Origin: Halichondria panicea
Taxonomy: Eukaryota; Porifera; Demospongiae; Suberitida; Halichondriidae
Length of the DNA: 64,000 bases
Direction of reading: 5' to 3'
NCBI RefSeq assembly: GCF_963675165.1
Contig: NC_087385.1
Location: forward strand, 5,539,412 to 5,603,411
In this document: one piece after another, positions 11,070-24,560 of the stretch
How positions within the stretch are numbered: the first letter of the stretch is position 1
Layout of the letters: each line of letters opens with the position of its first letter
The notes under the pieces: generated by a model
The model's input: only the letters and a program-made list of their open reading frames with translations
What the model was told of the DNA's origin: nothing
The model's database searches: none
Program-made: the position numbers and the translations under genes

Positions 11070-12261
11070 GCACTCAATAGCAGAAGAGGGGGGGGGGGGA
11101 GTGAACTAGTTACCTTGTTCTGGGCGTAGACCATGTCCCCAGAGAATGAGCAACGCTCAAACTGAAAGTTCTCAGAGTCGAGTTTCATCAAATACATACC
11201 TCCAGATGAGACGGTGACCTGTGGAGGGAGGGCTTGGTTAGAGACGGTACTGGTACAGCTGTCATCAGTGACCTACCACTTTGGGGTCAGAGCTCTTCTC
11301 CAGGGCAGGCAGTAGCTCAGTAGATAGCAAATAGGTTCCTAGAAGTGTCAAGAATACTGAATTATATATGGCAATGTACACATTCTAAATAGTCACACTA
11401 GGGAAATCAAAGTGGATACAAGAAACAACCACTCTGTAAAGCAAGTAATTAATAATCAGGAAGGGATTTTTGGGGATGCACACACCTAGTGTATTGGTGG
11501 CAAAGTTTCTCTCTAGTCCATCTTCAGTCAGCTCTCTCTGATTCACCATGGTACCAGCATTGTTCACCTGCAAATTTAGCAAGTTTACACAGAGGCGTCT
11601 CGAATGTACACCTCACCAACACATCCAGTTGCTGGTCAGACTTGACAAAGTCGTCGGCAAATTTTATCACATCTCGCGGCTTTGAGATGTCCAACAAGTG
11701 CAGTTGTACTTTCTGAGCAAATAAACGTCCGAATATTCACTCTCATAGCTACTTGATAACATGCACAAAAACATACGTACAACATATAGAAAATTTCCTT
11801 GTACGCACATCATTCCCTGTCTGTGATACGATGTCTTGTTTGGCCTCTTCCCCACGGGTAGAGTTCCTGCATACAATGTGCACCGTGGCCCCTTTACCGG
11901 CCAGAGACAGAGCTGTGCTCCTACCGATCCCACTATTGGCTCCGGTAATCATGTACGAGAGCCTGTATACAAATTTATCAATTATAAACACAATACGCTA
12001 CATATACATTGCATATTGGTACATTATCATAAAAACAAGATCACTCCTCACCCCGATATGTCTCCATCTAGATCTGATGTTTGGAAATTTCGTGCAGCTT
12101 TCTGAAAACCATTCCTGCATGAATACAGACCTTATCATTCATAGGCTAGGAGTTTAGCAAGACAGGGTACTTGGTACTGGTAGGGTTATCTACCTTGTAA
12201 ATTCACTCAACCCTTTGAAAAAGAACACTGACTTTCGGTACAAGCTACTGTTGGTCGCCAT
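10355..12261 (-). CDS. DHRS12: Short-chain dehydrogenase/reductase, DHRS12-like
   Basis: A classical SDR family NAD(P)-dependent oxidoreductase. Its closest match in memory is DHRS12, whose substrate is not well established. There are ten exons on the minus strand: 12194-12261, 12052-12114, 11809-11962, 11617-11712, 11486-11567, 11277-11338, 11114-11218, 10917-11007, 10662-10790 and 10355-10470, giving 321 residues. The cofactor motif TGANSGIG is at about 50-57, NNAG at 129-132, the catalytic serine in VTVSSGG at about 179-180, and the catalytic YxxxK as YAQNK at 206-210. MHPGWADTP and FHARLESRLRTPAQGADT are typical of DHRS12. The N-terminus, MATNSSLYRKSVFFFKGLSE, matches that subfamily. A CA microsatellite lies upstream of exon 8. 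The 3' end faces arrestin. Confidence 0.95.
11015..11068. repeat. (CA)n microsatellite
   Basis: A CA tract in a DHRS12 intron, read as TG on the coding strand, ending just before the acceptor CATGCAG of exon 8. A G homopolymer follows at about 11087-11099. Confidence 0.95.
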
Positions 12262-12528
12262 GTGACAGGCTAAGATAATGGTAGCACAGAAGACTAGGAC
12301 TTTTACTACAACATGCATAAATTTTCTTCACAATCGTTTTGTGCTGATACGTATTTAATTTACTCTCATCATGGATACGGACATGCTTGATTGCATAAAC
12401 ATTACATAACAGCTAACTGCTAACAATGAATAACAGGCTCTGGGCTCAGTACAGTACTGAATATAACTACAGTGTATATACTAGCTAAATGTTTGATTCT
12501 AGATCTGTTCGCAACATAATTATTATAT

Positions 12529-15500
12529 CTACATTGTCTCCATGAGCACAGTAAACAGGTCTTTGGTGGCTCTTTTCTTGGCTGGCTTGTTGGCGTAATC
12601 CAGTAGAGCATTGCACAGCTGACCAGTTGTGGTTCTCTTGGACATCAGACACTCCGTCACCATGGCCAACTGTAGGGGGTGAGTATATGTTACCTGGTGA
12701 ATACATTAACACTGACATTAAAATAGTCTACAAACACAACATTTCATGCGAATACAACACATGCCCCAGGCTCTTAATTACCATCACATCCTTAAGTGTT
12801 CTACACAAACACATTAAATTGGCTCGAAGAATTAAACACACATGTACACTATAACCACACTCACCTCTTTCAGCTCCTGATTGTTGAAGGTGTAGTAGAT
12901 CATCTGAGGTCTGTCACACATTGAAGCCACGACCCATTGAAGCATACACTTGACCTGTCGATCACCCTTGAATGCACCACACCCCCAGTTGCCGGTAGCA
13001 ATGGGACGAAGTAGTGCCGTCTTGAGCTTCTGCTGAAAGCTGGCCTCCTCTCCTGAGCTCTGCGATAATACCTCCGCTTGCTCTAGCTTACTTAGGTAAG
13101 AATCGATGGTGCTTTCACTAGTTGGAATTATCATATTAAAAGCATCATAGCCGTCATCGACCTGACTTAGTCGCAGACGTTTAGGCCTCTCTCCACACAC
13201 GCTCAAAATGGCATCGCTCATGAGAATCTTGGTGAAGATGTGCATATAGTCATCGGGGTCTGACACAAGACCAAGAGCTATACGATCAAGGTCTGTTGGG
13301 GAAACTGGCCGAGAGCTTTCATCTCGTGTGGATGCTGTGGACCAGGCATAGCCCATGCTGTGACGAGAGGAACTGGGAGTGAGAAGCCGAGGGTTGAGCT
13401 GACCAGAAAATGAGGGGGTATCGATGTCAGAGTGTTCACTTAGTTCGGAAAAGGATCCTCTTTTGGACATTCGAGCAGCAACAATGGCCAGCTCTTGTTT
13501 TGAGAAGAGCAGTCGGCTCTTGAGAAGTTTCCTTGCCATGTTTGGAGCTTCTTGCTCAGATAACGATGATGGCTGCTCGTCCGTAAGCAGCAGTGTTTTT
13601 GGTGGAGCAACTTTAGAGCTTTCTTTCAAGCTATCCAAAATCGATTGAGTGACTTTCTCTGCTACTTGTTCTGCGCCTTCTTTGGTCACTTGAGGGGGGA
13701 CAATATTCAGCTCCATGCTCTGACTGGTGTACTGGGCAATTGAGAGCCCATCTCTAATCAGATTTTCAGCAAGTTCGTCAGTAAATTCGTGGACTGTGAT
13801 CGACTGTCCAGTTAGACTGGAGGAGCGAGAACTTTTAGGGCTTTCATTAACTCCAGAGGAACCTCGTCTCTCGACTTGAATAAAGATAGTGGGATTATTG
13901 GAAACGCTTCCAGGAGCTGGCTGAGAGAAAGCACTGGCTACAATGTCACTAGCCATTTGATCAGAGAATAAATCCAGTGACTCGTTCGTCATTTCACCAG
14001 AAGTTTTTGTGGAGGAGGGTTCAGGAGAGACAGTTGGTTCCAACGAAGAGTACACGTCAGCAATGATGGACCTCGCAATCTCCTCGGCTTTAGCATCATC
14101 GAGTGTAAATTTTTTCGTCTCAGACTCCATAGAGGATTTCAAAATGGCAGAGGATAGAGAAAACGTAAGATCATCAATGCCAGCTGGCTGCTTGACAGGG
14201 TCTGGGGTATTTTTCTTGGAGGTAGTCGAAGAACGAACGTTATCAAACAGAGAGCTTGCCACTGTGGATGCAAATCTATCAACAGGACTGTCTTGGTCTT
14301 CGGATATTGTTACACCATTTGGCTGCGGTTTCGACTGAACATCACTGAAGAGAGAGGTAACCAGAGAGGAAGCATAATCGCTAACAGTTCGCCTGTCTTC
14401 CGTTTCTTTTGTCTTTTTCTTTGTTGCCTCGTGGACACCAATATTTATGATGCCATCTGCATAGTTGGCAAACAGATTGGATTCGCTGAGCTCTTTGATG
14501 GGAGAGAGGGGAGGGGGCCCTGGGTACTCAACCAGAGAAGGCTTGAGCTGAGAAGAGGAGTTCAAGTTACCCAGAGGAGGATCGGATGACCAGGTTGAGG
14601 ATTGATGGTGGTTGGGATAGTACTCGGCTATAAAGGCCATGGAAGGTCCCTGACTACGTAGTGCAATGAGTTCCGTTGATATGTCTCCTCGATCTTGTAC
14701 GCACATAAAGCCAGCGTACGCCTTGTTCAACTCGCGAAGGATCATCTCATGCTCGAATTGTTTCTCGGGTGATTTTCCAAATGGGTAGGCATCAATGGCG
14801 ACAGTGCTGGTCAAGATGTTTCCAAATACATCTCTCTGCAAAAAAACAAGGGCAACATTAAAAAATGTGCATTAAATAAACTTAATCAGCCCATGCTTGA
14901 AGGGGATTCCCCTATGCAAATATATGCAAACACTGCACACCTACGTACATGTAATGTGTACACTAAACACAGCTAGTACGCATGCAGCTACTGAGACTGG
15001 TAAGGAGAGAGCTTACCTCGGCAATGTCTTCATGCTCTCCGGCAAACTCGAAGGTGTCTCCGTAGCCTGTACACTTTGAGAACTGCTCAGCACCCTGTGA
15101 AAGCAATAGACACATCAGCTACAATGACAGGACACAGAGGACTAAGTCATACGATGATTTAATTGTGACTGTGCTACAAGAATGGTTCAAAAACAGGCCC
15201 ATTTCGGGAAAATCATCCAAGCTATAAAATTATATAGTCCATTCCATTCCTTTGCGAATCGAACGTTTCAATACTAAATAGGCATTTCAAAAGGGTACAA
15301 AATGCATAATTATTTTAGTACATAATTAAGTTATGAGCATTCAAAGTAGCTAATACAAAAGGGCTCATGATTTTTTTTCGAATATTTTGATCCAAAAACA
15401 ATTACTGATAATTAGATATAATTAGATCTAACATAATATTGGCACTCTTTCTTACAGTGATGATAATGGCTTCATTGTCTTCCATATGGTCCATGATGAG

Positions 15501-17358
15501 CCGAGAGATTAGGAGCTCCGGGAACAAGCAGAACTTGATCTCCTCCTGCACGCACCCTCCACGCAACACACCACCACCGATCTTCTTGTTGGCAAAGTCC
15601 ACCTGTAGCAGTCAACAAGGTGCTTATTACAGAGCCAATACTGCACAAATACTCCCGTTTCCAGATGGCTCTAATGGATGAACATTTGTTCATACCTAGC
15701 CGTACTTGTCAAGGTAGGTACAAGCACAGCGACAAGTGCATGGACTCAATCAAGGTAGTGTACAGCATTCCCCAAGGGCTAAAGCAAACCACAACACCCC
15801 CACAAAGCCCACACAATATCCTGCTTAATCGGAAACAACCAAAAGACAATGAGCCCAGCGTATGTCCCAGAACTGGAGGGTAAGGTGGTCAGGGAAAGAC
15901 ATGAACAATTACCTGGAGAGTGTGTGAACCTGATGATTCGATAGTGTGTGTCTCGTCCACCGTTAGGTTACATAAGGGCTTCTGGCTGGCCGTCCAATCA
16001 GATAGCGTCAGCTGGTCCTCCCTCTCAATCACCTGTACGTGTACGTGTAATATTGAAACGAGTGTAGAGTCTAAATACACAGTGTTTATAAAATAGGTAT
16101 TTGTTATGTAAACGAGTATACACACTTTCAAGTCAGTGGGTAGTCAATTGGTGGACCTTAACCTTGGTACCCACCCTACACAAACAAACACACACACCTG
16201 TCTCCTGATTGTTATCATTCCCGCTAGATCGGCTTTGTTTTCAGCCGCCTTCTGAAAGTATGCAAGAATACACTTGAGTTTGCCTGCCCTTGAGCTCAGT
16301 CTCTTCCCTTCACTGCAAGTACATACAGAGATACTTATACACACAGAGTGGCAGCGTTAAGCATGCTTATACACGCAGAGTGGCAGCGTTAAGCTTCAAA
16401 AATACAAAATGCAAAGCTTCATAGAGGAACTTAGCTCTAAGAGAAACATTGACACGTACTTATTGATCTTATTGATATATAATTATAATTATGATGACAG
16501 TTTCATTTCACTCACTTTTTGAAGGCTGGAAACATTTGACTGAAGCTGAAGGTCTCCATATGTTTGTAGCCACTCTCGGGGAAGGTGCAGAGGAAGGCAT
16601 TAGCAATGAGACAAAGCACCAGCTTGCGTCCCAGTACAAGAGAAGCAGCTGTGAATGTGTGCATTAAAAATACATAGCATACTGTGAATGTAGCTATAGC
16701 AATTATATATATCTAGTTGACTCAAAGTCACCGTACCCACGATATAACTATATCCAGTCTCTCGATTGCAAACAGTAGTAATTTGTTAACGCTCACGGTG
16801 GTAATTTGTGACAAAGACTACTGTACAGCATTGTTGACACCAAAGTCTTGACCTCTAGACCTCAAACATTTACCCAACTACATGTACGTAGGTACCTTCT
16901 TGTTGGATGATGAACGGGATTCCACAATCTGGTACCAGGTCGTCCAGTTTTGAGGCCATCTGAGCAATGAATGGCAGTGTCTCACGCATATAGATATCTC
17001 TCTCACTGCTCGTGCAGTAGTCCTTGAGGAACACAACCAGACCACTGAGCTGCTCAAGTCTCTTGGATAGAACTGTGGGTTCTGAGTCTTGACGAGTGTG
17101 AGAAGCGATCAGAAGGTCCAGATCCTTGACACTTCTTATACTGGATAGCAGTAGAAACAATCGCTTGTCCTCCCACCATTCTTCAACCTCACAAGGCAAC
17201 AGAACACGAGCCATGATGATAAGCAACAACTTTTTACTCTTGGGCTTGTAAGGATTGGTAAGAATCATTACAGTCCTAGCCAACAAACAGGGAACTCCAC
17301 GTGGCTGCTTTAGTGGAACCTGAGGCCAGGAGAGAAGAGAAGCTATGGCCTTGAACAT
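12529..17358 (-). CDS. PARG: Poly(ADP-ribose) glycohydrolase with a large AKAP-like insert
   Basis: PARG hydrolyses poly(ADP-ribose) chains. Eight exons on the minus strand (16896-17358, 16516-16648, 16198-16312, 15913-16032, 15456-15602, 15017-15094, 12865-14835, 12529-12669) give 1055 residues, in frame throughout. The helical N-terminal part includes LIANAFLCTFPESG. The catalytic loop is GGGVLRGGCVQEEIKF, with the Glu pair at 297-298, followed by TGYGDTFEFAG and RELNKAYAGF (to about 395). The final conserved block, ATGNWGCGAFKGD, begins only at about 965. In the known family these last two blocks are about 15 residues apart. Here some 570 residues lie between them, all within one 1971-nt exon. 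They are Ser/Pro-rich and carry at least eight similar amphipathic helices such as VSDYASSLVTSLFSDV and AEEIARSIIADVYSSL. These resemble the PKA regulatory-subunit-binding helices of AKAPs. That role is inference; the PARG assignment is firm. The predicted ATG overlaps the ZRSR2 ATG. Confidence 0.92.
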
Positions 17359-20300
17359 GCCTCCAGATGAATGGAGAAGCTTCAGGTAAGGTTGTATGCC
17401 TAGCTAGTAGTAGTGAGTATACTCCAATACTGCAGCCATAAGAGGCGAAGGCAGCTGATTAACAAAGAGAGGAGGAGAAGGAAGAGAGTGACAGAGGCAT
17501 TGCAGAGAGAACAAAGTTTGTTAATTTACTAGCTCCTGTACAGTTGTATCATTACCCAGTTGTATATTTGTCGTACATTAGAACAAGCTGTTCTCGAACA
17601 AGACCCTGATTATCTGTAAGTTCTGCCCTTCAAATTATTTATTTTTAAAATGTAACCAAATAGTAATAGTATCTTGTCCCATTTCAGTGAGGAGTTGTGT
17701 GCTGAGGAGAGGAAGGTAGCAGAGGGTGAGCGACAGAGGGCTCTGCAGGAGGAGCAATGGCGGGAGACAGAGAGGGTGGCACAGGAAGAGTTCCGGAGAA
17801 AGAGGGAGGCCCAAGAGAAGGTCCTCAGAGAGAGAGAGGAAAGAGAGGTGCAGTGTTACACGTGTTAGTAGCGTTGTTCCATTATGCCATACTGCTTAAA
17901 AACGATTCAGTCAGATTATGATAGCAGAGTTGTATGCAATACGTGCACACCTACATGTATGTACCGTGTAGCGGGTATATTTCGAGGGTATAAACTTTCG
18001 CGGAATGACTGTTAGAAAGTTTCACGGATTTAATTTTCGCGGAATAGCAGCCCTTGGGCAGTATGCATGCATACATGCAATATTAAATTCATGTTCGTGG
18101 TACATGCTTAATCAGCGAAAATCACGAACATTTATACCCTCGAAATATACCCGCTATACGGTATGCTATAACACATAATATATTCATTAGCTGTTCCCAT
18201 GCAGCGTTTGATTCGTGAGGAGTGGGAGTCACTGCAGAGTAGGGAGAGAGATGAGGAGGAACGACAAGAGAGGGCACGGAGAGACAAAGAGGTGACCATC
18301 CCCTTCATTCTGACCAATATCCTCATCATATTCACTGACTGCTAATGTTAACTAAAATAGTAGTTGCTTATTACAAGGACTGTGGTTACTTGTCTTGACC
18401 ATCTTCTCACTCGTTTGGCCAGGAGAGATTGCAGGAGGCGCTCAAGACAGGGGAAACCCCCTTACACCAGGTACCTACACTGTACATGATTATCCTTCTG
18501 TAAACCATATTGTGCAAAATGCTTATTATTATGCCTCGGTGTGCATGCGCAAGCGAGGTATACAGTAGTGTGTGTGTGTGTGTGTAGACTGCTACAGCTG
18601 CTCAAGGATCAATGAAGCGCAAGTAAGAGTTTCTATAGGCTTCTAGTCATGTTTTCTTGGATTTTTATTCGTGGATTTGCAAAATAATGATTCGTTCTCG
18701 AGTTATGCCTAGTTTTGCTTACTTGGAATGCCATTGCAGCCTTTTTGAAAGAGCACGTAGCCAAACTTGTTTACCAAGTGTTGCTACTCTACTTAGTAGT
18801 TAGCTCTGCACTAGAACGCTAGTTATTGGTAGCTGCAAGAGTGAGAAGAGAGCTGCAAGGCTCTGCTGATGGCAGCCATTAATTTTACTTGAACTTTGGC
18901 ATCGATCGTTTTTAACAACAATCATGGTCGATCATTACCCACTCTTTGAGTTTACATGCAGCATGCAGCATGCAAATTAAAAAATGTTCGTCATGTGTAT
19001 AAAATTAAGCTATTAGTAGCTTTATGTTATGTAGCTTTGGTATCTCCACCGAGGCATCAGCACCTGCGGTGCTTTCATTGTTTACTGTTTGATATAGAAT
19101 ATTACAAGGTTTTATGTAACGGGTTTAGATTTGAATAGAAGTATATATAAGCCCTTTCAAGTGGTTTACAAGATATCCACATGTCTATGTAAATTTAAAT
19201 TTGAAACCCTTTAGACATCGTGGGCGTCCCCTCGCTGGACACCTGAATCTTCTACTCCACCGTCATCCCCACCCACACAAGCCACACCATCACCACGACC
19301 TTCACAAAATCCTAACTACGGCACAGAGCAGGACCCTCAGTACTGTTCGTTTTATCTCAAGACAGGTGCTTGTCGTTTCAAGGAGAGGTGCTCCAGACAG
19401 CACCCTCGTCCCTCCTCTAGCACGACTCTGATGCTACCTGGGATGTATACTAGTCTGGGCTTTATGGAGCAGCTGGTAGACGACAAGGACCAGGACACAG
19501 GCCTAGAGGTACGTACGTGTGTGAGTGTAGGACACAGGCCTAGAGGTACGTACGTGTGTGAGTGTAGGACACAGGCCTAGAGGTACGTACGTGTGTGAGT
19601 GTAGGACACAGGGCTAGAGGTACGTACGTGTGTGAGTGTAGGACACAGGCCTAGAGGTACATACGTGTGTGAGTGTAGGACACAGGCCTAGAGGTACATA
19701 CGTGTGTGAGTGTAGGACACAGGCCTAGAGGTACGTACGTGTGTGAGTATGCGAAGAAAGTATCTTCAAAGTTACGTGTGCTATTCACCCCTCATTTTTA
19801 TGTGTCATACATATTAATTATTGTGAATTCAGCTGTGTGTTTTACTAGGCTACTGAACATGTGTTTGGCTTATAACCTCTTGCTGCCCTCTATACAGTAT
19901 GATGAAGGGGAGCTCTATGAGCAGTTCATCGTGTTCTACAACGATGTGCTTCCTGAGTTCAGAATGGCTGGAAAAGTCGTTCAGTTTAAGGTAAGTATAA
20001 AATTCATCTATACCAGCATAATAAACAATAACTGCAGGTGTCTTGCAACTATGAGCCACATCTTAGAGGGAATGTGTATGTACAGTTTTCAACGTAAGTT
20101 CACTCTTTCTACTTCATGTAATTTAATTTCTCCATTATGTTCTGTAGTGAGGAGGAGTGTAGTAAAGCCTTTCAGCTGTTCAACGGGAGGTGGTATGCTC
20201 AGAGACAGCTGTCCTGCGAATACTGCCCTGTGCAGAAGTGGAGAAGTGCTATTTGTGGTAAGTTAATATTGAATTGCTTCAATTAGCTAACTTTTGTAAC

Positions 20301-21339
20301 CACCATTTCATTTGATTGCCGCTGTAGGTTTGTTCAATATGAAGAAATGTTTCAAGGGGAAGCACTGCAATTTTCTACATGTGTTTAAGAATCCTGACCG
20401 AGACTTCTACCGAGCTGACAGGGACCTCCCCCTCACATCCCCACCATCCTCACACTCTCACAGGAGGCACTCCTCACACACGCCCTCACACTCATCTCCC
20501 TACACACCCAGACAGTTAGTCGTCATAACTATAGTCACAGTAACACCTGTAGGAGAATAATATACAACCTGTATGCGTGTATTTTGCATGCAAATCAACT
20601 GCTTACATCAACTTTAGATTTCAATCCTTTGTCTAATTGATACTACAGGTCCAGCAGACAAGATGTCAGTAGAAGCAGTTCGCGATCCCATTGGTCTAGG
20701 AGCAGGAAGTCTTCCTCGGACTCACCTCCCACGGAGAGAAGACATTCCCAGCACTCGAGACCACCTCCCTCTCGACTTAGACGGTCTCGCTCTAGAAGTA
20801 GTGAGAGGAGCTATTACAGACGATACCCTTCTTCAGAGAGGCACTCAACAAGGAGGCGACGGTCTAGATCTAGCAGTGGTGACAAAAGCAGTGGTGACTC
20901 GGACAGCACGCACAGACGCTCACAGCATTTGAAACGCCATCACAAATCCAAGAAAAAGAAGAAGAAAAGTTGTTCTAAGATGGCTAGCCTGTCAAGGTCA
21001 ACAGAGGCGTCTCCATCAAGAGAGAGTTCCCGTCATAAAAAGAAACATAGACGAAAGCGACGCCACAGTAATGACTCTGTTGAAGATAACCAATCACTCA
21101 TTGACATTCCAGGGAATGAGGAAATCAAAGAATCAAATGCTCCTCCTCCACTAATTGATGATGTGACCACACCTAGTGCCCTTGTTGAACTATCGACCAC
21201 CCCTTCACTGTGCAAGACTGTTGTGGGCGTGGCAGAGCAGCCCGGAGATGATTCCACTAATCAAAGTGTGACTCGTGATTATGAAGATAAAACTGAAACT
21301 GAGACTGTTTCTTCTAATGACGCCAAGATAGAAGTTTGA
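17357..21339 (+). CDS. ZRSR2: U2AF35-related minor-spliceosome factor, ZRSR2-like
   Basis: A relative of ZRSR2/Urp, which recognises the 3' splice site of U12-type introns. Twelve exons: 17357-17385, 17436-17515, 17582-17615, 17688-17847, 18205-18291, 18423-18470, 19215-19508, 19898-19990, 20038-20093, 20148-20257, 20328-20514 and 20649-21339, giving 622 residues. The start MPPDEWRSF was chosen because it splices in phase to SHKRRRQLINKERRRRRKR, as in the family. A Glu/Arg-rich coiled coil follows, then a CCCH finger C190-x8-C-x5-C-x3-H209. Next come a UHM/RRM core (ELYEQFIVFYNDVLPEF, GKVVQFKVSCNYEPHLRGNV, EEECSKAFQLFNGRWYA) and a second CCCH finger C330-x7-C-x5-C-x3-H348. An RS/basic tail runs from about 373. 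Exon 7 ends inside a 37-bp minisatellite that copies its donor. A transposon-like element fills much of the preceding intron. Confidence 0.93.
17962..18163. mobile_element. Palindromic MITE, TACCGTATAGCGGG family
   Basis: About 202 bp in a ZRSR2 intron, beginning TACCGTGTAGCGGGTATATT and ending with its near complement, CCGCTATACGGTA. The arms also share TCGAGGGTATAAA and TTTATACCCTCGA. It has no coding capacity. Relatives lie at 33612-33790 and 61051-61249. Confidence 0.8.
18532..19056. mobile_element. Transposon-like repeat with TGCCTCGGTG ends
   Basis: About 525 bp in a ZRSR2 intron, bounded by TGCCTCGGTG at the left and its exact complement, CACCGAGGCA, at the right. It holds a TG microsatellite and no protein frame. 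A splice-like segment at 18588-18622 lies inside it but does not fit the ZRSR2 frame. Confidence 0.6.
19494..19745. repeat. 37-bp minisatellite spanning a ZRSR2 splice donor
   Basis: About seven copies of a 37-bp unit built from GGACACAGGCCTAGAG plus GTACGTACGTGTGTGAGTGT. The first copy contains the true end of exon 7 (CTAGAG|GTACGT at 19508/19509), so every later copy repeats the same exon end and donor. Copies differ by single bases (GGGCTAGAG, GTACATACG). Confidence 0.95.
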
Positions 21340-21425
21340 TTTAATTAATTTTATGATATTATGGTAGCCATTATCTTGTTATTGTTCAATTCATTTTGTA
21401 TATACGTTTGTATATCAACATCAAC

Positions 21426-21431
21426 AATAAA
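21426..21431 (+). terminator. ZRSR2 polyadenylation signal (AATAAA)
   Basis: A perfect AATAAA 87 nt after the ZRSR2 stop codon, followed by AT-rich DNA. The convergent MOSPD1 stop is at 21609. Confidence 0.75.
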
Positions 21432-21608
21432 ATTAACAATTAATAATTATGTATAATAATGGAGAAAGTGAATGAAGGAATGAAAATATAAAACCATATA
21501 TGCCAGTACATGAGCTGCAAAACTTGATTGTTCACTGTCCATTAGTCTCATCTGATTGTTAAGACCATCTTCAGTCGATCTCTTTGTCATGCTCAGCAAC
21601 TGCATATC

Positions 21609-24560
<2,952 letters not shown>

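Noticed and set aside
13424..14589. Several plus-strand open frames
   Set aside because: They are antisense shadows of the large PARG exon.
18588..18622. An apparent extra ZRSR2 exon between splice-like sites
   Set aside because: It breaks the frame into exon 19215-19508, while joining 18470 directly to 19215 keeps it. The segment lies inside a transposon-like repeat.
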